Assembly (NCBI RefSeq): GCF_019711395.1
Contig: NZ_JAIGNL010000002.1
Coordinates: 62,001-126,000, forward strand
Direction of reading: 5' to 3'
From: Qipengyuania xiapuensis
Lineage (GTDB): Bacteria; Pseudomonadota; Alphaproteobacteria; Sphingomonadales; Sphingomonadaceae
DNA: 64,000 nt
The first letter of the stretch is position 1, and each line of letters begins with the position of its first letter. The notes beneath the pieces are model-generated. The model was not told the origin of the DNA. It saw only the letters and a list, made by a program, of their open reading frames with translations, and made no database searches. The position numbers were made by a program, and so were the translations under genes. Of the stretch, positions 8,918 to 19,927 are shown in pieces.

Positions 8918-9655
8918 TTACATCGCGAAGAGCAGCCTCAGCCCTGCCCACAGGGTGAGCCCCGCCGTGCCCCAGCGGATCCACCGCTGCGGCATGAACT
9001 TGAGCGCGAGCAGGCTGCCGATCTGGCCGCCGATGGCGACCGCTACAAGAAGCGGCAGGCCGATATCGAAAGCCGCAAGGAAGCGGCCCTCTCCGCCTTT
9101 CAGCACTTGGCCGGCAAGCCCGAAGAGCGAGTTCACGAGGATGAAGAAGCTAGCCGTGGCTGCGATCGCGCGCGCCTCGCGCCAGCGGGCAAGGTGCAGC
9201 AATGGAGCAAGGAATATCCCCCCACCAATGCCGACGAGACCCGCGAGATAGCCTAACGGCATCGCTCCGAGCGGTATAAAGCGGGCCCAGCGCCGTGCTT
9301 CACCCTCCCCTTCGCTTACGGGCAGGAGCATGGTCATCGCCGTCAGGACGAGACTGGCGCCAAGGATCGCAAGGAACGCCCCCTCGCCGATGGGTGTGAG
9401 CCCGCCGAGCAAAGCAGCAGGCGCAGCAAGTGCGGTCATGAACAGGGCGCCGCGCCATGGCGTGATCCCGGCACGTGCGAAGCGCAGGGTGCTGCCCGCC
9501 ACCACGATGATATTGCAGCTCAGCGCCAGCAGCGGGAGGATGCGGTAGTCGACACCCGACAGCGCCAGGAGCGCATTGTAAGTCGAGCCGCCGCCGAAGC
9601 CGACGCTCGCGTAAAGCAGTGCCGTAATGAAGAAGGCGGCAATCAGCAGCGGCAT
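8918..9655 (-). CDS. TSUP/TauE-SafE family membrane transporter
   Basis: A 245-residue polytopic inner-membrane protein with about eight hydrophobic spans. The two half-repeats each carry the glycine-rich family signature: 'YASVGFGGGSTYNALLAL' near the N-terminus and 'GLVGIGGGIFLAPLL' near residue 150. TSUP members export sulfite, sulfoacetate or other small organic anions; the substrate cannot be told from sequence. It ends 6 bases from the convergent tRNA-Asn and is divergent from a GNAT acetyltransferase. Confidence 0.88.
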   Translation of the reverse strand: MPLLIAAFFITALLYASVGFGGGSTYNALLALSGVDYRILPLLALSCNIIVVAGSTLRFARAGITPWRGALFMTALAAPAALLGGLTPIGEGAFLAILGASLVLTAMTMLLPVSEGEGEARRWARFIPLGAMPLGYLAGLVGIGGGIFLAPLLHLARWREARAIAATASFFILVNSLFGLAGQVLKGGEGRFLAAFDIGLPLLVAVAIGGQIGSLLALKFMPQRWIRWGTAGLTLWAGLRLLFAM

Positions 9656-9720
9656 GCGGCTTTCCTAGACCGCGTGCCAGCCTGCCGCTAGCCTTGGGCG
9701 CACAAGGGAGGACTGGCGCT

Positions 9721-10335
9721 GTGGACGACGCGGATATCACGCTACCGGAGGGCTTCACGCGAGCCGGCAAGGGAGATGCCTTCGCCATAGGCGAAATCAC
9801 CGCCGATGCATTCCGCAACGACCCGTTCAACCGGTGGCTCTTCGGCAATTACAAGGGCATCCGCTCGCTCTTCCATATGCAGGCGCGGCGGATTTATGTG
9901 CCCCGTGGCTTCGTATACAGCATCGGCGATCAAGGGGCGGCCATGTGGATGCTGCCGGGCGGCGATGCCTCGTTTTCGCAGATGGACTATGCCGCTTTCG
10001 CGCTGCCGACAATCTGGCACTGCGGACTGGAAGCCGTGCGAAAGGGCATCAAGACCGGCGAGGCAATGGAGCACGCCCACCCCGACTTCGAACATGCCTA
10101 TCTCTTCAGCATCGGCGTAAGGCCGTCGCAGCAGGGCAAGGGATTGGGACGGAAACTGATTCAACCAGTGCTGGACGCATGCGACCGCACTGGCACCCGC
10201 GCCTATCTCGAGAATTCCAACCCCGCCAATACCGGCTTCTACGCGAGCTGCGGTTTCGAGCCGTGCGGGGAGATCCGCCCGACATCGGACGCTCCACCAC
10301 TGGTCCCGATGGTGAGAGAACCGCGCCCGCTCTGA
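9721..10335 (+). CDS. GNAT-family N-acetyltransferase
   Basis: A 204-residue acetyltransferase of unknown substrate. The acetyl-CoA loop is visible as 'LFSIGVRPSQQGKGLGRKLI' (the Q/RxxGxG/A motif), followed by 'AYLENSNPANTGFYASCGF', typical of the C-terminal half of the fold. I chose the GTG at 9721 because AAGGGAGG at 9704-9711 sits 9 bases upstream; a TTG at 9694 would add nine residues without such a site. It is divergent from the TSUP gene and convergent with secA. A strong hairpin overlaps its stop codon. Confidence 0.85.
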   Translation: MDDADITLPEGFTRAGKGDAFAIGEITADAFRNDPFNRWLFGNYKGIRSLFHMQARRIYVPRGFVYSIGDQGAAMWMLPGGDASFSQMDYAAFALPTIWHCGLEAVRKGIKTGEAMEHAHPDFEHAYLFSIGVRPSQQGKGLGRKLIQPVLDACDRTGTRAYLENSNPANTGFYASCGFEPCGEIRPTSDAPPLVPMVREPRPL

Positions 10336-10350
10336 AGACGGGCGCGGTTC
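10318..10350. terminator. 12-bp hairpin between convergent GNAT gene and secA
   Basis: GAACCGCGCCCG at 10318-10329 and CGGGCGCGGTTC at 10339-10350 form a perfect 12-bp stem around a 9-base loop that contains the GNAT stop codon (10333-10335). No T run follows on either strand. Placement between convergent genes fits a bidirectional terminator. Confidence 0.7.
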
Positions 10351-10362
10351 CCTGAAGTGTGA

Positions 10363-13125
<2,763 letters not shown>

Positions 13126-13218
13126 GGGTGGGCGCGTGCCTCGAGAATAGAAGGAATGTATGGAAAATGCCCGCGCACTGGAAACGTGCCGGGCATGAAA
13201 CGGGGTCAGCTTTTCAGG

Positions 13219-13491
13219 CTATTCGTATGCGCGATCGGCGCCGAACTGGACCGTGGGCAGGTAGATGACGACCGGTTCCTGCTTCTTGCAGGGGGTCACT
13301 TTTTCGCCGCGCAGCTTCTGCTTGCGCTGCTTTTCCTCGCACGGACACTTCGCTTCGCGGGCATCGCTTGCGCCGGAGGCGGATTGTTCGAAACCGACGC
13401 CGATTTCACCGCCCAGCGCGGCATGCGCAGGCACACCGACGGCAGCAAGGCCGGTCAGGAGTGCAAGAAGGGCGAGCAATTGGCGTCGCAT
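13219..13491 (-). CDS. Small exported protein with CPC motif, unknown function
   Basis: A 90-residue predicted secreted protein. It starts 'MRRQLLALLALLTGLAAVGVPAHA', a clear Sec signal peptide with a likely cleavage after AHA. The mature part is short and charged, with 'CPCEEKQRKQKLRGEKVTPCKK', so three cysteines in a lysine-rich patch, and ends 'YLPTVQFGADRAYE'. I chose the ATG at 13491; an in-frame TTG lies six bases upstream and neither has a strong ribosome site. It is upstream of secA on the same strand and divergent from argJ. No family recognised; a periplasmic metal-binding or redox role is only a guess from the cysteines. Confidence 0.6.
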   Translation of the reverse strand: MRRQLLALLALLTGLAAVGVPAHAALGGEIGVGFEQSASGASDAREAKCPCEEKQRKQKLRGEKVTPCKKQEPVVIYLPTVQFGADRAYE

Positions 13492-13602
13492 AATCAAGCG
13501 TGGAGATAGCGCAGAATGCTTAAGGTTTAAAGTCAGGCAGCCTATTTTTCCTACGCGCGGCGCCGCTTGCAGCGCGCCCCCGCCCGTTCTAGCTGCGAAG
13601 GC

Positions 13603-14829
13603 ATGGATCTCGAACGCTCTCCGCTCGCCCGCGCCTTTCCCGAAATGCCGGCCATCTCCGGCGTAGAATTGCGTGTCGCCAGGGCTCGGTACAAGGAGTG
13701 GGATCGTGCCGACCTGACCTTCGCCAAACTGGCCGAGGGCACCAGCGTGGCAGGTGTTTTCACAAAGTCAGCCTGCGCGTCGAGCGAGGTCGAGCTGGGC
13801 CGCGAACAGGTAAAGCTTGGCAGTGCGCGCGCGCTGATCGTCAATGCGGGCAATTCGAACGCTTTCACCGGCATGCGCGGGCGCGAGGCGGTCGAACAAA
13901 TCATGGCGCAGGTGGCCGACGCACTCGGCTGCAAGCCGAGCGAGGTGCTGGTCTCCTCGACCGGGGTGATCGGCGTGCCGCTTCCAAAGGACAAGGCACG
14001 TGCAGGGATCGCCGCGGTCCTCGAGGCCGACACCTGCAGCTGGGAAGAAGCGGCGTCTGCCATCGGCACCACCGACACCTTCACCAAGGGTAGCGGCGCG
14101 TCGGCCATGCTCGACGAGACACGCATCGAACTGGCGGGAATCATCAAGGGAAGCGGCATGATCGCGCCCGACATGGCGACCATGCTGGGCTATATATTCA
14201 CCGACGCAGCCGTGGAGCCGACTTTCCTGCAGGAAATGCTCTCCAAGGCCAATGACGCGACCTATTCGTGCATCACGGTCGATGGCGACACCTCTACCAG
14301 CGACACCGTGCTTGCCTTCGCGACCGGCAAGGCAGGCAATCCGCCGCTCGCATCATGGGACGACCCCGGTGCCGACGCGTTCTACGCAGCACTTCTGCAG
14401 GTCTGCCGCGATCTTGCGCAGCTGGTCGTGCGCGATGGCGAAGGCGCGCAGAAGTTCATCGAGATCGCGGTGAGCGGCGCCGATTCCGACGAGAGCGCGC
14501 GCCGGGTCGGGCTCTCGATCGCCAATTCCCCCCTGGTGAAGACCGCGATTGCAGGCGGCGATGCCAATTGGGGCCGCGTGGTCATGGCGGTGGGAAAGGC
14601 CGGCGAACCGGCCGACCGCGACAAGCTCTCGATCGGCTTCGGCGGCACCTGGGCGGCCAAGGACGGCCAGCCGCTCGCCGACTATGACGAGGCCCCGGTC
14701 GCCAAGCACCTCGAAGGGCAGGACATCCGCATCGATGTCGACCTTGGCGTCGGTGACGGGCGCGCGACCGTGTGGACCTGCGATCTCACCCACGGATATA
14801 TCTCGATCAACGCGGACTACCGTTCGTGA
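13603..14829 (+). CDS. argJ: Bifunctional glutamate N-acetyltransferase / N-acetylglutamate synthase ArgJ
   Basis: ArgJ transfers acetyl from N-acetylornithine to glutamate in the cyclic arginine pathway. The 408-residue precursor self-cleaves before a conserved threonine, seen here as Thr193 in 'APDMATMLGYIFTDA'. Other family segments are 'LIVNAGNSNAFTG', 'SSTGVIGVPLP' and, near the end, 'AKHLEGQDIRIDVDLGVGDGRATVWTCDLTHGYI'. I prefer the ATG at 13603 over an upstream frame extension. The stop overlaps the start of the next gene (GTGA), so translation is probably coupled. Confidence 0.96.
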   Translation: MDLERSPLARAFPEMPAISGVELRVARARYKEWDRADLTFAKLAEGTSVAGVFTKSACASSEVELGREQVKLGSARALIVNAGNSNAFTGMRGREAVEQIMAQVADALGCKPSEVLVSSTGVIGVPLPKDKARAGIAAVLEADTCSWEEAASAIGTTDTFTKGSGASAMLDETRIELAGIIKGSGMIAPDMATMLGYIFTDAAVEPTFLQEMLSKANDATYSCITVDGDTSTSDTVLAFATGKAGNPPLASWDDPGADAFYAALLQVCRDLAQLVVRDGEGAQKFIEIAVSGADSDESARRVGLSIANSPLVKTAIAGGDANWGRVVMAVGKAGEPADRDKLSIGFGGTWAAKDGQPLADYDEAPVAKHLEGQDIRIDVDLGVGDGRATVWTCDLTHGYISINADYRS

Positions 14830-15623
14830 GCAGTCTCGACGACGCTATCCTCACCCTGATGCGGCGCGCCACCGAGGAAGCCATCCTCCCGCGCTTCCGC
14901 AATCTCGAGGAAGGCCAGGTCGAGGACAAGGGCGGCAACGACCCCGTCACAATCGCCGACAAGGAATCGGAAGCATTACTGCGCGAGGGCCTTGCCGCCA
15001 TCGACGACAGTCTCGCCTTCGTCGGCGAGGAAAGCGCTCATGCCGATCCCGGCATCCTCGAGCGTCTCGACCAGCCGTGCTGGATCGTCGATCCGGTCGA
15101 CGGGACGCGCAATTTCGCCCACGGCAAGCCGCCTTTTGCCGTCATCATCGCACGCGCCGACGGAGGCCTTGCCCAGTCGGGCTGGCTCTACGATTGCCTG
15201 ACGGGGCGCTTTTGCGCCGCGCATCGCGGAAAGGGTGCATTCGTCGACGGCGAGCGCGTCTCCGCCAGGGGAACCGGCCAAACCCCGCCGGTCGCCGCGA
15301 TCTCGCTGATCTTCATGGAAGAGGAACGCAGGCAGGCGACCCGCCGCCATATCTCGCCCAATTACGAGCTGGTCGACATCCCTTTCTGCGCGGCAGAGCA
15401 ATACCCGCGCCTCGGGCTGGGCCAGAACGACGTATCGATTTTCGAGCGCACGCTGGCATGGGATCACGCGGCAGGCGCGCTCTGGCTGGAGGAAGCCGGC
15501 GGCAGGGTCGCGCGGCCGGACGGCTCGCCCTACCGCGTGGACGAGTGGGACAGGAAAGGCCTTCTCGGCGCCTCCACACCGCAACTTTGGGACAAACTGG
15601 CCCTGCAATATGGGCGTTTGTGA
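14826..15623 (+). CDS. Inositol monophosphatase-family phosphatase (possible HisN)
   Basis: A 265-residue lithium-sensitive-type phosphatase. Metal-binding signatures are intact: 'GEESA' (about residue 70), 'WIVDPVDGTRNF' (from residue 86) and 'WDHAAGALWLEEAGG' (from residue 212). The family covers inositol monophosphatase, 3'(2'),5'-bisphosphate nucleotidase and the HisN type of histidinol-phosphatase. Overlap with argJ suggests an amino-acid biosynthetic role, so HisN is plausible but not proven. The start is a GTG whose last two bases lie in the argJ TGA; no other start fits as well. Confidence 0.88.
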   Translation: MSSLDDAILTLMRRATEEAILPRFRNLEEGQVEDKGGNDPVTIADKESEALLREGLAAIDDSLAFVGEESAHADPGILERLDQPCWIVDPVDGTRNFAHGKPPFAVIIARADGGLAQSGWLYDCLTGRFCAAHRGKGAFVDGERVSARGTGQTPPVAAISLIFMEEERRQATRRHISPNYELVDIPFCAAEQYPRLGLGQNDVSIFERTLAWDHAAGALWLEEAGGRVARPDGSPYRVDEWDRKGLLGASTPQLWDKLALQYGRL

Positions 15624-15722
15624 CCCATTCCTGACAAGCGCACCGGACAGGTGGCAGGTCGAAACCCTTTCCAATAGCGCCAGCGCGCCCTACTCTGCTT
15701 GCGATTCACAAAAGGTGTGCCC

Positions 15723-17909
15723 GTGACCCTTGGAAACTCTGCCGTTTCTGGAAACGAAACTGCTGGCGAGGATATCGCCGAAGAGCTGCCGGTCGCGCCC
15801 GAGGCACCCGAAGACCGCTACGTCAATCGCGAGCTGAGCTGGCTGAGCTTCAATCGCCGCGTCCTCGCCGAGAGCGAGAACACCGACTACCCGCTGCTCG
15901 AAAGGCTGCGTTTCCTCTCGATTTCGGGCAGCAACCTCGACGAGTTCACCATGGTCCGCATTGCGGGTCTGGAAGGCCAGGTCCAGCGCGGGATCGAAAC
16001 GCCAGGCATCGACGGCAAATCGCCGCGCCAGCAGCTCGACGCGATCCGCGAACAGGTTCTCGAGCTGGAAGATCGCCAGCAGGAAAGCCTCGACATCCTT
16101 CGCGGCCTGCTGCGCGACGAGAACATCCTGATCGCCCTGCCCGACGAGCTCGACAAGCAGCAGATCAAGTGGCTCGACGATTACTTCACCACCGACATCC
16201 TGCCTTTGATCACACCGCAGGTGATCGACCCATCGCACCCCTTCCCCTTCGTCGCGAATGGCGGGATGGGCGTGCTGTTTCGCCTCAAGCGCGGCAAGCG
16301 CAAGGGCGAGCTGGTCGAGATGGTCCTGATCCCGGCCAATGTCCCGCGCTTCGTGCGCGTGCCGGGCGACAAGGCGATCTATGTCGCGATCGAGCAGATG
16401 GTGACACGCTTTGCCGCCGAGATTTTCCCGGGCTTCAAGATCCTGGGTGACGGCATATTCCGCGTCCTTCGGGATAGCGATATCGAGGTGGAAGACGAGG
16501 CAGAGGACCTCGTTCGCTACTTCCGCACCGCTATCCAGCGCCGCCGCCGCGGCCGCGCTGTCCTGCTCGAGCTTGATGACGAATGCGATCCGGCGGCAGA
16601 AACCCTGCTGCGCGACCAGTTCGACGTCGATGCCGCCATGATCGTGAAGACCGGTGGCATGCTCGGCCTTACAGACTTGGACGCGATTTGCGACGAGCCG
16701 CGCCCCGACCTCAAGTTCCCTCCCTTCTCGCCGCGCTATCCCGAGCGCGTGCTGGCGCATGACGGCGATGTCTTCACCGCTATCCGCGAGAAGGACATGG
16801 TCATCCACCACCCCTACGAAAGCTTCGAAGTGGTGGTCGATTTCCTTCACCAGGCCGCAGTCGATCCTGCTGTCGTTTCGATCAAGCAGACGCTTTACCG
16901 CGCGGGCGACCAGTCACCGGTCATCGCGGCGCTGGTCGAGGCGGCACAGAACGGCAAGGCCGTTACCGCCGTCGTCGAGCTGAAGGCCCGTTTCGACGAA
17001 GAACGCAACATCCGCTGGGCAAACGAGCTCGAACGCGCAGGCGTGCAGGTGATCTACGGCTTCACCGAGTGGAAGACCCACGCCAAGGTCAGCCTAGTCG
17101 TACGCCGCGAGGAAGATGGCTATCGCACCTACTGCCACTTCGGCACGGGCAACTACCATCCGATCAACGCCAAGATTTATACCGACCTCAGCTACTTCAC
17201 CGCCGACCAGGCGCTGGGCCGCGATGCGGCGAAGATGTTCAACTTCATCACCGGCTATATCGAGCCCGACGAACTGGAGAAGATCGCGATCTCGCCGATC
17301 GGCATGCGCGAGACGCTCTACGAGCTGATCGATGCCGAGATCGCCAATGCGAAGCAGGGCAAGCCCGCGGGCATCTGGTGCAAGCTCAACGCGATCACAA
17401 ACCAGGCGATCATCGACAAGCTCTACGAGGCCAGCCAGGCCGGCGTGGAAGTGCGCATGGTCGTGCGCGGCATCTGTTCGCTGCGTGCCGGCATTCCGGG
17501 CATGTCGGAAAATATCAGCGTGAAGTCGATCATCGGCCGCTTCCTCGAGCATGCCCGCATGTGGGCTTTTGCCAATGGCAAGGAAATGCCCAGCAGGCAG
17601 GCCAAGGTCTTCCTCACCAGCGCTGACGCGATGAGCCGCAACCTCGACCGCCGTGTCGAAGTGATGGTGCCGATCTCGAACAAGACCGTGCACGACCAGC
17701 TGCTGGGTCAGGTCATGCTCGCCAATATCCTCGACGTCGAACAGAGTTGGCGGCTCGATCCCGACGGGCAATACCGCCGGATGCGCACCGGCGAAGACGC
17801 CTTCAACTGTCACGAATACTTCATGTCGAACCCTTCGCTCTCGGGCCGCGGATCGGCGCTGAAATCGCATGATGTGCCGCGCCTTTCGCTGCACGGGGAA
17901 AAGCGTTGA
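15723..17909 (+). CDS. ppk: Polyphosphate kinase 1
   Basis: Ppk1 builds inorganic polyphosphate from ATP. The 728-residue protein has the N-terminal domain 'YVNRELSWLSFNRRVL', 'SGSNLDEFTMVRIAGL' and the head region. The two catalytic histidines of the phospholipase-D-like core lie in 'EWKTHAKVSLVVRR' (His453) and 'RFLEHARMWAF' (His610); 'CHFGTGNYHP' and 'LTSADAMSRNLDRRVEV' also match the family. I chose the GTG at 15723, seven bases after AAAGG. The stop overlaps the start of ppx by the TTGA overlap, giving one operon for synthesis and breakdown of the same polymer. Confidence 0.97.
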   Translation: MTLGNSAVSGNETAGEDIAEELPVAPEAPEDRYVNRELSWLSFNRRVLAESENTDYPLLERLRFLSISGSNLDEFTMVRIAGLEGQVQRGIETPGIDGKSPRQQLDAIREQVLELEDRQQESLDILRGLLRDENILIALPDELDKQQIKWLDDYFTTDILPLITPQVIDPSHPFPFVANGGMGVLFRLKRGKRKGELVEMVLIPANVPRFVRVPGDKAIYVAIEQMVTRFAAEIFPGFKILGDGIFRVLRDSDIEVEDEAEDLVRYFRTAIQRRRRGRAVLLELDDECDPAAETLLRDQFDVDAAMIVKTGGMLGLTDLDAICDEPRPDLKFPPFSPRYPERVLAHDGDVFTAIREKDMVIHHPYESFEVVVDFLHQAAVDPAVVSIKQTLYRAGDQSPVIAALVEAAQNGKAVTAVVELKARFDEERNIRWANELERAGVQVIYGFTEWKTHAKVSLVVRREEDGYRTYCHFGTGNYHPINAKIYTDLSYFTADQALGRDAAKMFNFITGYIEPDELEKIAISPIGMRETLYELIDAEIANAKQGKPAGIWCKLNAITNQAIIDKLYEASQAGVEVRMVVRGICSLRAGIPGMSENISVKSIIGRFLEHARMWAFANGKEMPSRQAKVFLTSADAMSRNLDRRVEVMVPISNKTVHDQLLGQVMLANILDVEQSWRLDPDGQYRRMRTGEDAFNCHEYFMSNPSLSGRGSALKSHDVPRLSLHGEKR

Positions 17910-19438
17910 GCAGCGCGAAGCTCCGCTCGACGCGTTGGCAGCGCCGATTGATCCATCCCCCGCGCGCTGTGGTCGATATTGGCTCGAACACGGTCCGACT
18001 GGTGATTTACGAGGGTACGGGCCGAGCGCCTGAAACCGTGTGGAACGAGAAGGTCGCCGCACGGCTTGGCCGCGACCTCTCGGAAACCGGGCTCATCCCC
18101 GAGGAAGCTCAGGAAGAGGCACTCGACGCCCTCGCCCGCTACGCCATCCTGATCGAGGACCGCGGTATCGAGATGGTCCAGACCGTCGCCACCGCCGCTG
18201 CACGCGACGCCAAGAACGGGCAGGAATTCCTCGACAAGGTTGCCGCACTCGGTCTCGAACCGCGCCTGCTGTCGGGCGAAGAAGAAGCGTGCGCCTCGGC
18301 CTTCGGCGCAATCGGTGCATTCCCCGGCATGAGCGGCATGGTGGCCGACCTTGGCGGTGGCAGCCTCGAACTCGTTGCGATCGGCAATGGCGAATGCATC
18401 GATGCGGTGAGCCTGCCCTTCGGCACCTTGCGGCTACCCGCCCTACGCGCGCAGCAGCCGGATTTCGCCGCGACGGTCCATGATGCGGTCTCCAATGTGG
18501 GCTGGGCGAAGTCGCACAAGGGTCCGCTATTCATGATCGGCGGCACATGGCGTGCGCTGGCCTATTACGCGATGCGCGAGGCCGACTATCCGCTGACCGA
18601 CCCGCACGGTTTTTCGCTGTCGGTCGAGGATGCGCGCAACCTTGCTTCGCGGTTGGTGAATGCCAAACCGGAAGAGCTGATGGACATTTCGGGCATCAGC
18701 GAGATGCGCGCCAATTACCTGCCGGATGCGGCCGCACTGCTCGGCCCGATGCTCGCGGAGCTGGAGCCGGAGAGGCTGATCTTTTCCAGCTGGGGTATCC
18801 GCGAAGGCCTGCTCTATTCGCAGCTCACCGACCTGCAGAAGTCGCTCGATCCGCTGCTTTCGGGCGTTCACGCCTTTTGCGAGCCGCGTGACGCGCCCGT
18901 CACCGATGCGACCCGCGTTGCCGGGTGGACGGTCGATCTCGCCAACGGACAGGGCAAGCGTAACGAGCGCCTACGCCTGGCTGCCGCGCAGCTTGCGGCG
19001 GGCCTGCAGCGCGTAGAGCCGAACCTGCGCGTCAATCACGCAACCGAATGGGCGCTCGATAAGCGCTGGATCGATTGCAGCGCGCGGGACAAGGCAATGA
19101 TCTGCGCGGCGCTCTATGGCAGCCTCGGTCGCACTGCGCTTCCCTCCAAGCTACGCGAGATTGCTAGCGACGAGGACCTTCGCGAAGGCGTGACATGGGG
19201 CCTCGGCTTCCGCCTTGCACGCCGTCTGGGCGCAGGCTCGCGCACTGCGCTCGGCAACAGCAAGCTACGCCTCAAGAAGAAGTCGCTGGTACTCTACCTC
19301 GATGAAAGTCGTGCTGCGCTGGCAACCTGGCCGCTCACGCGCGAGCTGGAAATGCTCGCTGACTGGCTGGAGCGCAAACCCAAGATCAAGATCGGGGATT
19401 TCGACTTCGCCGACGAACACGACGAAGACGACGACTAG
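17906..19438 (+). CDS. ppx: Exopolyphosphatase, Ppx/GppA family
   Basis: Hydrolyses polyphosphate from the chain end; the family also includes pppGpp phosphohydrolases. The 510-residue protein shows the ASKHA-fold phosphate loops 'VVDIGSNTVRLVIYEG' near residue 22 and 'MVADLGGGSLELVAIG' near residue 150, plus 'SGEEEACASAFGAIGAF'. The C-terminal half contains an HD-like helical region. The start is TTG inside the ppk stop, with GGGGAAA upstream. The tail is acidic (DFADEHDEDDD). It is convergent with apaG, with only 3 bases between. Confidence 0.93.
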   Translation: MSSAKLRSTRWQRRLIHPPRAVVDIGSNTVRLVIYEGTGRAPETVWNEKVAARLGRDLSETGLIPEEAQEEALDALARYAILIEDRGIEMVQTVATAAARDAKNGQEFLDKVAALGLEPRLLSGEEEACASAFGAIGAFPGMSGMVADLGGGSLELVAIGNGECIDAVSLPFGTLRLPALRAQQPDFAATVHDAVSNVGWAKSHKGPLFMIGGTWRALAYYAMREADYPLTDPHGFSLSVEDARNLASRLVNAKPEELMDISGISEMRANYLPDAAALLGPMLAELEPERLIFSSWGIREGLLYSQLTDLQKSLDPLLSGVHAFCEPRDAPVTDATRVAGWTVDLANGQGKRNERLRLAAAQLAAGLQRVEPNLRVNHATEWALDKRWIDCSARDKAMICAALYGSLGRTALPSKLREIASDEDLREGVTWGLGFRLARRLGAGSRTALGNSKLRLKKKSLVLYLDESRAALATWPLTRELEMLADWLERKPKIKIGDFDFADEHDEDDD

Positions 19439-19441
19439 CGC

Positions 19442-19843
19442 TTATTCCGCGGTTGCGGGTGCTGCCAGCGGGAAGAACGGGATACGCACTTCGAACGGCG
19501 TGCCGTCTTCGCGGTGGAAAGTGTAGAAGCCTTCCATTGAACCGTGGGGCGTATCGAGCGGGCAGCCCGACACGTAATCATGCGCTTCGCCGGGCGCGAG
19601 GATCGGCTGTTCGCCGACCACGCCGTCACCATCGACATGCGCGACCATTCCGGCGCCGTCGGTAATCCGCCAGTGGCGTGTCATCAGCTGGACACGCTCG
19701 TGCGAAGCGTTCTCGATACGGATGTGATAGACCCAGAACCACTTGCCCGCATCGGGCTGGGACTGTTCAGGCAGGAAGTTCACCGCGACCCGCACGGTAA
19801 TGCCATCGGTCATGGCGGAATGCTGGAAGAGTTCCTTGATCAC
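19442..19843 (-). CDS. apaG: ApaG-domain protein
   Basis: A 133-residue single-domain beta-sandwich protein, at the usual family length. Recognisable segments are 'TDGITVRVAVNFLPEQSQPDAGKWFWVYHIRIEN', 'VQLMTRHWRITDG', 'GVVGEQPILAPGEAHDYVSGCPL' and 'GSMEGFYTF'. ApaG has been tied to Co2+/Mg2+ resistance and Ap4A metabolism in enterobacteria, but its biochemical job is unsettled. The start is a GTG at 19843, chosen because the preceding residues 'IKELFQHSAMTDG' match family N-termini; an ATG at 19813 is the alternative. Confidence 0.92.
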   Translation of the reverse strand: MIKELFQHSAMTDGITVRVAVNFLPEQSQPDAGKWFWVYHIRIENASHERVQLMTRHWRITDGAGMVAHVDGDGVVGEQPILAPGEAHDYVSGCPLDTPHGSMEGFYTFHREDGTPFEVRIPFFPLAAPATAE

Positions 19844-19927
19844 ACTTCCAAGTTAGGCATTCCCGCGCGGTGGGCAAGAGGCTGGCGCCCAGCAACCCCC
19901 AGTTTTTGGCCGCTTGCGACGGATCGA

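Noticed and set aside
15624..15722. Pho box ahead of ppk-ppx
   Set aside because: I looked for paired CTGTCAT-like repeats and found only isolated GACA matches.
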